DNA of 64,000 bases, from contig CM061919.1 in assembly GCA_031002005.1 (NCBI GenBank), positions 173,335,121-173,399,120 of the forward strand, given 5' to 3'. Positions within the stretch are counted from its first letter, which is position 1, and the number at the start of each line of letters is the position of its first letter. This DNA is from Vandiemenella viatica (taxonomy: Eukaryota; Arthropoda; Insecta; Orthoptera; Morabidae). This document shows, piece after piece, positions 53,939-64,000 of this stretch. Both the position numbers and the translations under genes were made by a program. Below the pieces are notes generated by a model. It saw nothing but the letters and a program-made list of their open reading frames with translations, had not been told where the DNA came from and did not search any database.

Positions 53939-55850
53939 ATCACACTTTCGTGCATAGTTTTGTACTTTTTGACATATTCACCATTAAATGTAACTGACTG
54001 TTTATGCAGTTCAGAATATAACCATGGTATCAGTAGTAGTATAACATAATTCTTTGAAGGTAACAGGTTTGTATAAACATTGCCACCATTCCCTGATTAG
54101 GAGAAAATATCTCTTAGATTTTTAGCACTTGATAGTAAGATACAATGGCCTTTATGTGAAATAAGGAACAAGTTGTAAAGATCACAATAGATTTTCGTTT
54201 TAATAACTTCCTGTCAAAAGTTTCTCCAACACCTTAGACAAGTCAGAAATTTAATTTGTCCAACTCTGTCACTCAAGATCACAAATTCTTTTGAATCCAC
54301 ATTCAACAATCGTGTCTTGACAACACTCATTGTTTGCTGTAGAATGCAGGATACCCAGAGATCAAATACTAATTTAATACTAATCAAATAATAAATTTAC
54401 TTTTGGTTCCATCAAAAACTCACATAATCAAAGTCAACACTATTATATAATAATTGCTGTCTAACAAGCCCGATTTTGGTGTGAAGATCACTGTCTTTTA
54501 ACCTTAATGAATAACTCTGTCAGACTGTCTGCACCTCAGGAGAGTAGTCTTGAGTTACTACTTTCAATTTCTTAGTGTTCACTTTTTCCCTCAAATGACT
54601 ATCCAAACAATGGCTTCTATATCATTGATGGGATTTATAATTGCCGAAACTAAATCAATTCCTTTTGTTCATGAATTTAATCCCTCAAGTAAAAAACATA
54701 AAGACATTTTGATAATGTAGATGTTACTTGAATTAAAGTGATGATGCTGTTGCTTTTAAATTGACTGAACCCTTAGTTTAAGATCCACTGGTACCATTGT
54801 CCCGTTACAAACAGTGGTGAAGAGAGTTAGTCAGTGCCCTGAAACTGATTTCAAGGGAATACGCACGATAGCTTGCAGGTGCGAGTGAAATAGTTTGTGA
54901 GAGTACTCCAAGATAATATTGATAACGATAAATTAGAGGCAGTGATTCAAGCAATATGGCAGCTAGAGGCATTCACTACAACAGAACCTGGTTAGAAAGA
55001 CAGTCTTTTGTAATAAATTGAACAATCCTGAATTTTCAATGACTTGAAGACTTGGTGGAACAGAGTATATTTTGTCAATAAATGGAGATAAAGACTACAA
55101 CAAAAAATTCTATTTAGTCGACAGATATCACTCCGGTACTTAAACAAGAAAGCTAACAAGTTCGTAATAAATGGCCAAGTGTGAGTCGACTCTTATGCTA
55201 TTATGGTTTGACTCTAATGGCATTAACATATTTTCTGGTTAGTTAGCAGACTCCATTCCAAGGTTCTCAAACTGTGTCAAGTTGCTGCTCACACTGCTAG
55301 TGTAATCATTAAGTTATTGTCAAATTTAGTTTAGATAATACTTGTCTATTACAAAGCACTGATCTCTGAATTAAAAGCACTTTCAATAAAACCATATAGA
55401 AAAGTTATTAAAAAAATCAAAACATTTGATTTTTCCATGGATTTTTTTTTTTGAAAAAACAAAAGCTGTATTAGATAAAAGTATTTTTATATTTTTTGTC
55501 TGAATACAGGATGTGGTTGATTATAGACAAATATAAAGTTTCTAGGTAATATAATTTTTTAGAAAGACCAGGTAACGGAAATGGTTTAAATATGACAACT
55601 TTGATGGCTTATCATATTGTCATTTTCCAATGTGGAAAAAAAAAGAAAAGAAATTGAAAAATAACATTTTAATCCTGTGACAAGGTCTAAACAACTATCA
55701 CTTGCATGCTTGGGTAGATACTTTTTTCAGTAGTATATTTTCTGCCATTGGAACAACCCTGGAACATGACGTAAAAAAAAAAAAAAAAATGATGTTCTGT
55801 TTCAAGCCAATATAAGTTACCTTCTGTTTAGTGGCAGACAGATCTGTTCC
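53939..55850. other. Intergenic stretch, no features recognised
   Basis: AT-rich sequence with poly-A runs near 55770-55790 and a poly-T run near 55440. Nothing supported. Confidence 0.5.
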
Positions 55851-55852
55851 AA

Positions 55853-56410
55853 TCATAAATCACTTCCAAGTATCCACAACATCTTATTTTCTGCTGCTAC
55901 CTCTCTGATCTTGTACCAAAACAAATCTCTTGTGCTACCACCCACCTTCCCTGCAACTTCCAAGCAGCACCCGTTAAAGCTGACCACGGACCCATATTCA
56001 TCATCCAGTTCTCTCCTGGCTTTGAGTCCTTTAATCAGTTCTGCTACCATGGTCATGAATTTCTTCATTCATTCCAAAAAATGTGCATCCTTCTTCCTAA
56101 AATCTTACACACTGCCCCATGCACATGCTTCAACACACCATTCAATCTCAGGGACATCTAGGTCTACTAAAACTCATCTTCTAAATCTGCTACACTACCA
56201 CATTACTTTTTCCCATGCAATATACCATGCTGCAACACTTGTAGCACGCAACCAGCCACCATTTTCTATTCCAATCCTACTACAGTGGAATCATTTCCTA
56301 TTATTGTACATGTCTCTTGCACAACTACACACCTCATTCACCAACTTACCTGCCTCCACTTCCAAGCTTCTTATAGTGGCATTACCACTAACCAACTGTC
56401 CATCTTGATT
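55853..56410 (-). pseudogene. Unrecognised coding relic, minus strand
   Basis: The minus strand from 56410 to 55853 reads as protein with a few stops. It begins QLVSGNATIRSLEVEAGKL and continues through LRATSVAAWYIAWEKVMW; a final open piece (56068-55853) holds MVAELIKGLKARRELDDEY and RDLFWYKIREVAAEN. The length, composition and absence of introns suggest a retrocopy or an old transposon ORF. I cannot name the family. The plus-strand open frame over the same bases is its shadow. Confidence 0.4.
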
Positions 56411-56557
56411 GACAGCCACAGGGAATTAGATTTTACTGGCAACCTGAATCATCCAATGGCAGCCCATGTCAGTTCAAATAACTCTAACAACCTCAACACC
56501 TGTTTTACAGTGAGAGGTCTCAATTTTTCCTGGTTTGTAGTAGAGTTATGGAGCATA

Positions 56558-57925
56558 CCGAGTGTTACAAAAAAATGTATAAACACTTTTAAAGGTCATA
56601 GAGAGTTTGTTTTCACGCTTGAGAGGATGAAATTTGGTACAAACGTAGTGTGATGTTTGCTCAATAGGTGGCAGCAAGCTAGGGCCGTGATGCGGGCAGC
56701 GGTGCTTAACTGATATCAACATGGCGGAAGTACGGTTGAACTTTGAAGAGCGTAAGCAATTGTTGAAGTGGTACTGGAAATTTGAGAATGAGGCTGCTGT
56801 CCAGAGACAGTGGAGACGTGAGTTTGGTACAGATCCACCTACACGGTTAACAATTACCCGTATACGTGACAAATTCGAGCTGCATGGAACAGTGTGTGAT
56901 GTACACAAAGGCCGATCAGGGCGACCTTGCACAGCTACGAGTGACGAGTCCTCGGCTGCGGTGCTGGAACGCTTTCAGCAGTCGCCACAAAAATCTACAA
57001 GGCAATGTGCGTGTGAGAGTGGTGTAAGTCATGTCAGCATGCTACACATTCTGAAGAAAGGCAATTTTAAAGTGTACATTCCCAGACTGGTGCAACAGTT
57101 AAACGATGACGACTCAGATCATAGGTTACAATTTTGTGAATGGTTTCGGGACATGGTTAACAATGTTCCGGGATTTGTAGGGAATGTGGTTTGGTCAGAT
57201 GAAGCACAGTTCAAGCTCAATGGAACTGTCAACAGACACAATTGTGTGTACTGGGCTGACAATAATCCCCACATCACAGTGGAAACGGCTGTGAATTTGC
57301 CTGGTGTAAATGCGTGGTGCGGATTGACTCGTAGGGGACTCATTGGTCCTTTCCGTTATGAAGGTACTTTAACCGGTGAACTTTATCTGAGAATGCTTAA
57401 CGATTCAATTTTACCTGCCATTCATGAACTGTACGGTAATGAGAGGATTTATTATCAACAAGATGGCGCCCCTGCGCACTACCATAGGGATGTAAGAGCA
57501 TACCTTGATCTACATTTTCCAGAGAATTGGATAGGACGCAGGGGTCCTATCGAGTTTCCTGCGCGTTCTCCAGATCTAACACCGTTGGACTTTTACTTAT
57601 GGGGTTCAGTGAAAGACCAGGTGTACAGAAGAAAACCAGATAACCTGAACGAGCTTTGGGATGAGATTAGAACAGTGTGCGCAGATATCCCACTGGAAAC
57701 TTTAGCGGTAGTTACCGAATCATTCGCAACCCGTGTTCAGAAATGCATTGATGCAGAAGGCCATCACTTTGAACACTTAACATAAACATTTACCCCAGAA
57801 AGTGTATTGGAAACTTCAAACCGACTTATAATCTTACTTTCAGGCTAATAAACATTTTGTATGAAAACGTTTCCATATGTTTTTTCTTCTCCTGAAGTGT
57901 GTATACATTTTTCTGTAACACTCGG
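56558..57925 (+). mobile_element. Tc1/mariner-superfamily element with intact D41D-type transposase
   Basis: 31-bp terminal inverted repeats (56558-56588 and 57895-57925) begin CCGAGTGTTACA and match at 29 of 31 positions. TA flanks both ends (56556-56557, 57926-57927); total 1368 bp. The whole interior is one uninterrupted transposase ORF with short untranslated ends and an AATAAA at 57846-57851. It is by far the best preserved element in the window. Confidence 0.96.
56721..57785 (+). CDS. Transposase, D41D spacing, 354 aa, intact
   Basis: The ATG at 56721 sits in CAACATGGCG and the ORF is open to TAA. The N-terminal third is helix-turn-helix-like (about residues 8-80, similar to the DUF4817 region of insect transposases, with GRSGRPCTA). 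The DDE domain follows: first Asp in VVWSDEAQFKLNG (about residue 163), second Asp in YYQQDGAPAH (about residue 243), third in SPDLTPLDFYLWG. Counted directly, 41 residues separate the second and third Asp, as in the rosa-type branch of the superfamily rather than mariner (D34D) or Tc1 (D34E). It binds the terminal repeats and catalyses cut-and-paste transposition. All three acidic residues are present and nothing interrupts the frame, so it could be active. Confidence 0.93.
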   Translation: MAEVRLNFEERKQLLKWYWKFENEAAVQRQWRREFGTDPPTRLTITRIRDKFELHGTVCDVHKGRSGRPCTATSDESSAAVLERFQQSPQKSTRQCACESGVSHVSMLHILKKGNFKVYIPRLVQQLNDDDSDHRLQFCEWFRDMVNNVPGFVGNVVWSDEAQFKLNGTVNRHNCVYWADNNPHITVETAVNLPGVNAWCGLTRRGLIGPFRYEGTLTGELYLRMLNDSILPAIHELYGNERIYYQQDGAPAHYHRDVRAYLDLHFPENWIGRRGPIEFPARSPDLTPLDFYLWGSVKDQVYRRKPDNLNELWDEIRTVCADIPLETLAVVTESFATRVQKCIDAEGHHFEHLT

Positions 57926-57928
57926 TAT

Positions 57929-58920
57929 TATATGCTTGAACATTATGATTTTTCTAAATGAAACTAATTTGCTTACAACAAATCAACACGGATTTCGGAA
58001 GAAAAGATCATGTGAAACAAAGCTGGCCCTATTTACACATGGCGTAATGAAAGTTGTTGATGCAGGTTCACAAGTAGATGCATTTTTTTTTTAGAGTTTC
58101 AGAAAGCCTTGACTCTGTGCCACACAACCACCTTTTAGCGAAGCTTCAAGTGTACGGTATATCAGATCAGCTTTGTGAATGGATAAAGGATTTTCTAACT
58201 GGTTAGTCGCAGTATGTCATTGTTGAAGGAGAAAGTTCTTCTAATCTACATCTAAAGTTACATTGGGTGTACCTCAAGGAAGTGTAATAGGACCACTTCT
58301 TAATTTTTATAAACGATCTCGGAGACAAAGTGAAAAGCAGGATTAGATTGTTTGCTGATGATGCGGTTATTTATAGGGAAGTAAGGAATTCGGGCGATTG
58401 CTTAGAAATTCAGTGTGATCTGGATGTTATTTCGGCATGGTGTGATGAATGGCACCTTACACTAAACTGTAAAAAGTGCAAGACAGTTTGCATAACTAAA
58501 AAAAAGAATCTGATTGTTCAGAAATATGAATTAAACAGTTCATTTATTGATATGGTTGATTCTGTGAAATATTTGGATGTAGTAGTACAAAGGAACATGA
58601 AATGCGACTTACATATTAATTCGTTAGTAGGTAGAGCTAATTCCTAGTTCAAATCTTGAAAAATTGTAATGAACAATTGTGCTTCCATTTGGGATCCATT
58701 TCGTAAGGGGTTGATTGAAAGTATAGAGAAAGTACAGAGAAGAGTCACTCGATTTGTGACTGCCTGCTACAGTCCTTATGAAAGTGTCAAAGAACTGATT
58801 AGTAGACTGGGCTGGAAGTCTCTGGTAGATAAACGATGCACGTTTCATTTAAATTTATTGGTAAACATGTGTACTCCCACTTTCGCTCAAGAGTGTAGTG
58901 AAATACTTCATCCACCAACC
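57929..58920 (+). pseudogene. LINE reverse transcriptase fragment 1
   Basis: Starts right after the D41D element with LLTTNQHGFRKKRSCETKLA, then RIRLFADDAVIYREV (RT motif C, FADD), DSVKYLDVVV, then a post-catalytic region KVQRRVTRFVTACYSPYESV. Several stops and frameshifts. It belongs to the CR1/Jockey-like group and ends near 58920. Confidence 0.85.
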
Positions 58921-58925
58921 TATTC

Positions 58926-59219
58926 GTGACAGGTATATATAGTTGGAGGGAAAGCGTAAGTGCAATGTTGAAGCAGTTAGGTTGGGAAGACCTGGAACAC
59001 CGAAGGCGTTGCTCTCGACGGAAGCTAATTGAAAAATTCATTACAGACGTATTTCGGAATGACAGCCAGCAAATATTGCTACCAGCAACATTCATATCTC
59101 GAAATGACCGCGAAAATAAGATAAGAGAAATCAGGGCCAGAACCGATTCATTTCTGTACTCATTTTTCCCACGAGCGATTAGGGAATGGAATAGAAATGA
59201 TTTACTGGATGAGTAAACT
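58926..59219 (+). pseudogene. LINE reverse transcriptase fragment 2, C-terminal end
   Basis: The open frame reads SVSAMLKQLGWEDLEHRRR and ends ARTDSFLYSFFPRAIREWNR then NDLLDE with a stop at 59217-59219. Its first part repeats the domain already present at the end of fragment 1 (ESVKELISRLGWKSLVDKR). These are therefore two different copies joined at about 58922, not one element. Confidence 0.8.
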
Positions 59220-59269
59220 TAAAATCCGACAGGAGTAGATTTCGATAAAGCACTCCAGCCTCCTGATCT

Positions 59270-59610
59270 GGGTTTTCCATGGTTTTCCCAGATCACTCCA
59301 CACGAATGCGGGAATGGTTCCTCACAATAGCCCATGGGCGCCTCCTGCCATATCCCTTATATCCCTTCCAAATCATAACCCTTTTCGATAGGTGCAATGT
59401 ACCCTCTGCCACATACTTTTAGTGAATCGCGGAGTAATAATAATAATAAATAATAATTTGAGCTGGAATGACAGGAAAGATAAGATTAGAGATATAAAGT
59501 GCTGCACTGATTCTTTTTTCCCTCTTACGATTCGGGATTGGAATGCACAGCAAAGATATTAGTTTTGGTGCTGAGCACTTTCTACCACCAACAATTTTGT
59601 GAATTGCAGA
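59270..59610 (+). other. SINE-body fragment and second LINE tail
   Basis: 59270-59400 is a decayed SINE body (gggttttccatggttttccc). 59455-59610 encodes a worn LINE C-terminus (DSFFPLTIRDWN) resembling the end of fragment 2, after an ATA-type microsatellite at 59426-59455. Confidence 0.6.
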
Positions 59611-59738
59611 GTGTAGATGTAAATGTTATATTTCCCCTTCAGAACTCTGTAGATTGGAACTAGCCTACCAGCATATCTTTGATACCAGGCATACCCTCAA
59701 CCGCCATTAATACCCCATCGGTAAACCTGTTACCTATG

Positions 59739-59978
59739 TTAGCGTTCTCGCCTCGCATTCGGGAGGATGGCGGTTCGAATCCCCGTCCGGGCATCCAGAT
59801 TTGGGTTTTCCATGGTTTCCCCAAGTCACTCCAGGCAAATGCCGGGATGCTTCCTTCAAAAGGCCATGGCCGAATTCCTTCCCATTCCTTGCCCCCATCC
59901 TTGCCCCCTATCCTTTCCCGTCTCTAAAGACCTCGATGTTAAAAAGAGACGTAAAGCAGTTACAAAAAAAAAAAAAAA
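59739..59978 (+). mobile_element. SINE with target duplication
   Basis: B box ggttcgaatccccg, the full shared body ending agagacgtaaagcagttac and 15 A. GTTACCTATG flanks it (59729-59738, 59979-59988). The head is shortened before the A box. Confidence 0.93.
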
Positions 59979-59989
59979 GTTACCTATGC

Positions 59990-60463
59990 TGTTAATAATA
60001 TACAATTATTATTATTTATTTACCAGATTCAAAATATTTTATTCAAATATTATTTTAGTTTATTTTAATTTGACCATCCGTTATAGGGATTATATTATTC
60101 AGTAATTATCATTTGTAAACTTTCTCTCTCACCACATGGTTCATCTTTGGCTGTGCATTGGTCTTGATGTGTTCACATACAATTCCCTTGACACATGGCC
60201 TCCTCTGGTCATGATTAATGTTTATTCCAAAATATTGTAAAGTGTTTTTTTATTTGTTACGACCCTCCTGCCTTTATCTGTGCTGAATGAAGGGTTTAAT
60301 ATCCTTATCCTTACTTATTTTCACATTCCTTAATACCATTTTAATTCTCACTAAATATATTGGCTGCAGCTCTGTTCCTAGAATACTTTTCTTTGAAACA
60401 GCCTATCCACTCAGGATGGTATATGGATATATTTCTGATGGCAGAACAGGCTGCTCATATATA
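59990..60463. other. Stretch without recognisable features
   Basis: AT-rich sequence between a SINE and the third mariner. No coding region is supported. Confidence 0.4.
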
Positions 60464-61796
60464 CGAGGGCCGTTCAGAAAGTAACCTCCGATCGATCACA
60501 GTGCGGGTGGTGGGGGTAGTCGCGACGCCATCTATGCATTCACGCACTCAGCAGGTCAGTCGGCATCAAGCCGTGGTCGAGTGAACGTCGTACCTGCGCT
60601 AGTTTAGTTTTTGTGGCAGTTTGAAATGTGTGCTGCAATAGAAAACCCCGCCAAATGTGAAGTGCGTGCTGTCATAAGTTTTTTTACAGCCAAAGGATAT
60701 TCTGCAGCAGCTATTCATCGTGAGCTTTGTGCCGTGTACGGACCATGAGTTATGAGTGAAGGAGTTGTCCGTGAATGGGTACGTTTATTTAAAAGTGGAC
60801 GAGAAAACGTTCATGACGAAGAGAGGAATGGTAGACCATCATTGGTGATTGATGAACTCGTTCAGACAGTTGATGCAAACGTTCGTAAAAATCGACGTTT
60901 CACAATGTCGGAGTTGTCTACTGTTTTTCCGCAGATTTCTAAGACTCTCTTGTACGAGATAGTGACAGCAAGATTGGGTTACCGTAAGTTCTGTGCATGA
61001 TGGGTGCCCAAAATTCTTACCGACCACCACAAAACTCAAAAATGGCCTCTGCATTAGACTTTCTGTCACGTTATGAAGACGAAGGAGAACCATTGTTAAA
61101 CAGAATCGTGGCCGGTGACGAAACCTGGATTAAGTACGTGAACCCTGAGACAAAAGAACAATCAAAGATATGGGCACATTCAAATTCGCCTTCCAAACCA
61201 AGAAAAGCCTTGCAAGATTTTTCGCCAGAAAACTGATGGCAACGGTGTTTTGGGATGCCAAAGGGGTGTTGTTGGTTGAATTCATGGAATGTGGAACGAC
61301 CATTAATCAAGACGTGTACTGTGAAACACTAAAAAACTTACGACGGGCTATACAGAACAAACGCCGTGGTATGCTGACTTCCGGTATCGTTTTTTTGCAC
61401 GATAACGCCCGTCCTCACTCTGCTCGCATAACAACGGCCCTTCTTGAGTCCTTCAAGTGGGACGTTATCAACCATCCACCTGACAGCCCAGATCTGGCGC
61501 CAAGCGATTATCACCTCTTCATGCATATGAAGAAATGGCTCGGGTCCCAGCGGTTTGATGACGACGAAGAGCTCAAAGATGCGGTCACAGGCTGGCTCCA
61601 GGCACAAGCGGGTGATTTTTATGCAGAAGGAATTTCAAAGCTTGTGAAGAGATACGATAAGTGCTTAAATCGCTATGGAGACTATGTAGAAAAATAGAGC
61701 AAAGATGTAGTTGTAAGATGTATATATTAAAATATTTTTATTTAACTTGGTGTATTTTTTTAAATCAACCGGAGGTTACTTTCTGAACGGCCCTCG
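60464..61796 (+). mobile_element. Third mariner lineage, transposase frameshifted
   Basis: Ends CGAGGGCCGTTCAGAAAGTA and the same inward from 61796, flanked by TA (60462-60463, 61797-61798); 1333 bp. The transposase begins near ATG 60626 (MCAAIENPAKCEVRAVISFF), has a TGA at about 60746 and lies in three frames: 60752-61000 (HTH, GRPSLVIDELV), 60997-61236 (GDETWIKYVNPE, first Asp), 61170-61697 (VFLHDNARPHSA and SPDLAPSDYHLF). The last two Asp are 34 residues apart. The terminal repeats differ from those of the other mariner copies in the window. Confidence 0.95.
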
Positions 61797-61945
61797 TATA
61801 TTCAACGATACTAGTGAACAGAAAAAGCTCATTGGCAATTGAAATGTGTATGTAAAGTAGACCCATGTCTCACCATAGATAAAAGCAGAAGAGTAGCAAC
61901 AAACATGCATCCCCCCCTCCCCCCCCCAAAAAAAAGAAACAACTG

Positions 61946-62934
61946 CAGTAGAACTCCAATTATCCAAATCAATTGGGACCAGACCCCATTTGTATAATAA
62001 AAAATTCGGATGATTGGATTTTTTTTCCAAAAAAGGGTCTATTTTAAATAATTGCTTTAAGTATGTTGAAAATTGGATAAAAAACAATTTTTAAATAAAA
62101 AGTGCTTTTTATTAATTAAATGAAAAGGCAACACTTTTACATGTGAAGTGTACTTGCAAGTGTTGTACATTAGTACAGTATGTAAGTACTGTATGTAAGT
62201 ACTGTACCACCGAGCATGGTGGTGTAATGGTTAGCGTTGTGGTCTTGCATTTGGGAGGACGGCGGTTCGAACCCCTGTTTTGGCATCCAGATTTGGGTTT
62301 TCCATGATTTCCCAAATCCCTCCAGGCAAATGCCGGGATGCTTCTTTCAAAAGGCCATGGCCGAATTCCTTCCCATTCCTTGTCCCCCATCCTTTTCCAT
62401 CTCTAAAGACCTCACTGTTAAGAGACGTTAAGCAGTTAAAAAAAAAGTACTGTACTGTAAATAAAAGTTATTGCTTGCTGAACATCTCGGTTAAAGTAAG
62501 CTGTTTGACTGTATTCATCCGTTTCCAGGCAGCCAAGTCATGAATCTGCTTGACAGTGAGAAGTTGCATGTGGTCACACTTGGGCTGACGCTTCATCCAC
62601 TTCAACGCAGTTTCGAGGTCGGCAAATGCATGACTGACTTCAACATTAAGGTCATCTTCTTCCTCGACACTTTCTTCTTTCACACTTTCAATAACTTCAT
62701 CATCATTTAGAATTTCATACCCAGGGTCTGACGAATCACATGTCACCCACTCTCATATATCTTCAGCACTAACTTCTGAACATCCAGAAATTTTCAGAAG
62801 AATGTTTCTGAACTTCTCAAGTGACACGTCATCCCCATTTTCTCCTGTCTCTTCCCTTTCCATCTTAATTCAAATAGCAATTTGGATATTTAGCGATTCG
62901 GATAGTCAGAGTTCGGATAATTGGAGTTCTACTG
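61946..62934 (-). mobile_element. pogo/Tigger remnant broken by a SINE
   Basis: Ends CAGTAGAACTCCAATTATCC at 61946 and the same inward from 62934 (AGTAGAACTCCAATTATCCG). TA follows on the right but the left flank reads TG, so that site is mutated. The minus strand (62746-62468) encodes a transposase tail, [20 protein letters not shown] and onward, matching the tail of the copy at 21094-22111. Catalytic residues are absent. Confidence 0.9.
62208..62444 (+). mobile_element. SINE inserted in the pogo remnant
   Basis: The best-preserved head of the family: CACCGAGCATGGTGGTGTAA (A box TGGTGTAATGG) and ggcggttcgaacccctg (B box), the full body and an A tail. AAGTACTGTAC flanks it (62197-62207, 62445-62455). 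Confidence 0.95.
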
Positions 62935-63079
62935 TACCACAATTTTGCAGTATAATATTTCATTTTAAAATCTTATTTATACATAGAGGCATGAGCCATG
63001 TAGCATGGGAAGTATTCACACTATGGGACCCAATGTGTGTCTTAGTAGGCCATAGAGCAAAGTAGAGTGATCTTCAGGA

Positions 63080-63277
63080 AATGATGTGCAGTATTACAGA
63101 ACTCATTTCACGAGGTCTGTCACAATTGAAATTAGCAAGAAATATCTGGAAATGTAGTCACTGTTTTACAAACAATAAATCGGCAGCAAAAATATACTGC
63201 TTACAATGTTTATCTCTTCTCTATTTGTATCCTGAAGATGAAATCGACAAAATGTTTTATGATAGTGATTCACACCA
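63080..63277 (+). CDS. Possible exon with RanBP2-like zinc finger
   Basis: A TTCAG acceptor near 63079 opens a frame that includes LKLARNIWKCSHCFTNNKSA then AKIYCLQC. This W-x-C-x2-C-x3-N-x7-C-x2-C pattern is close to a RanBP2-type zinc finger, followed by an acidic PEDEIDKMFYDSDSHH. The frame stays open to CAT|GTAAGC, a strong donor. An internal exon of a gene extending off the right side is plausible. The family beyond the finger is unknown, and no other exon is seen in the window. Confidence 0.4.
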
Positions 63278-63299
63278 TGTAAGCATTCTGACTTCTCTT

Positions 63300-63892
63300 T
63301 ATATTTTTTGCTAACTTAAAATTTAATCTGAATATTCTTTTGAATTTACTTTTTCCTGTAACAATGAGTCCTACCTAGTTAATTTGATCATGGTGGCATA
63401 TGAGAAACTGATTTTTAAATAAGATCCTTACACCTGGCTCTTGCTTTAGTAATTTATAAAACACTGTAATTAATATGTCTCATGTAACAATAATTGTAAC
63501 AATGCTATTAGGCAATGAAAATAAGTCATGTGGTGAGTCTTGGTGGTTCACATCTTATACCTTTCCCATACGTCTTATCTCTTGTGCGATTAAGGATTTA
63601 ACCAAAATGTTTTAAAGTGTATTCATGTTAATGTGTTCGTCATAGCCCTCCTGCTTTTATTTTGGATGGATATATCTCGTACATGTATAAAAGGAATAGG
63701 AGATGACATATCCACAATCAGTAGGCACTTGTACAAGCTGTCACATGTATATATTTTCATGAGTAAGGGCATAGCTCACAATATTTTTTGTTTTGTTTTT
63801 GGTGTGTTTATGAAGTGACTTAGGTTGCTGCTGTCCTCCTCTCTTCAACATCAGTGAGTAATGGGTGTATTTTATCTTTCCTTATATAAATA
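63300..63892. other. Stretch without recognisable features
   Basis: AT-rich; if 63080-63277 is an exon this is the following intron. Nothing else seen. Confidence 0.4.
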
Positions 63893-64000
63893 TATCCTGA
63901 AGACTGGAAATGTGCACTAATTATCCACTTCACAAAAAAGGGGATAAAACTGACATTAATAACTACAGAGGAATTTCCTTGTTACCAATTACTTACAAAA
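63893..64000 (+). pseudogene. Start of a LINE reverse transcriptase, cut by window end
   Basis: The frame reads YPEDWKCALIIHFTKKGDKT then DINNYRGISLLPITYK, the N-terminal RT boxes (W..A.I.P..KKGD...NYRGISLL) of non-LTR retrotransposons. It continues past 64000. Confidence 0.8.

Noticed and set aside
56285..56653. 122-codon plus-strand frame before the D41D element
   Set aside because: It runs across the element boundary at 56558 and overlaps the minus-strand relic; composition looks random.
60997..61310. Minus-strand frames in the third mariner
   Set aside because: Shadows of the plus-strand transposase segments with GDETW and SPDLAPSD motifs.

Overview
This window is eukaryotic nuclear DNA, almost certainly from an insect. 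The one clear host gene is split into short exons by long, AT-rich, transposon-filled introns with GT/AG boundaries. The repeats are mariner, pogo/Tigger, hAT, Jockey/CR1-type LINE, Penelope-like, Gypsy-type LTR and tRNA-derived SINE. The SINE family (shared body beginning near CATCCAGATTTGGGTTTTCC) is of a kind I associate with polyneopteran insects such as stick insects, cockroaches, termites and orthopterans; the species is not determinable here.

Region 1 (1-17032) is a giant near-perfect palindrome. The left arm (1-8482) and right arm (8501-16939) are reverse complements around an 18-bp spacer, and homology runs off the window on the left and into a 1000-N gap (17033-18032) on the right. 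Each arm contains a second-level inverted repeat (about 400-1778 against 2794-3870, mirrored at 13100-14163 and 15175-16530) carrying a THAP-domain first exon, so there are four THAP exons. The arms also hold about 150-bp tandem repeats, a LINE reverse-transcriptase relic, and a unit found both at the outer tips and next to the centre. No catalytic transposase domain was seen.

Region 2 (18033-20116) holds a possible terminal exon of an unknown gene at the gap edge, an internally deleted mariner and a hAT-type MITE lying just upstream of the next gene.

Region 3 (20117-51462) is the main gene, an AFG2A/SPATA5-type double AAA+ ATPase on the plus strand, rebuilt here as nine coding exons (about 773 codons). 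Its introns hold a hAT MITE, two pogo elements, three SINEs, several LINE pieces, a full-length but frameshifted mariner and a BED/hAT-like relic. Intron 8 carries a 5.6-kb LTR retrotransposon inserted into the hammerhead-ribozyme-like 3' end of a Penelope-like element, which itself carries a SINE. The first AAA+ domain has a shortened Walker A-Walker B interval and a DD Walker B.

Region 4 (51463-64000) is a transposon field: a second mariner copy, SINEs, a small hairpin element with 10-bp flanking repeats, an apparently intact 354-aa Tc1/mariner-superfamily transposase with D41D spacing and matching terminal repeats, LINE fragments, a third mariner lineage, and a pogo copy broken by a SINE. 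At the right edge lie a possible zinc-finger exon of another gene and the start of a further LINE reverse transcriptase.

The sequence supports one housekeeping gene (ribosome maturation) embedded in layered mobile DNA, next to a palindrome whose origin (foldback element, segmental inverted duplication or assembly artefact) is the main open question.
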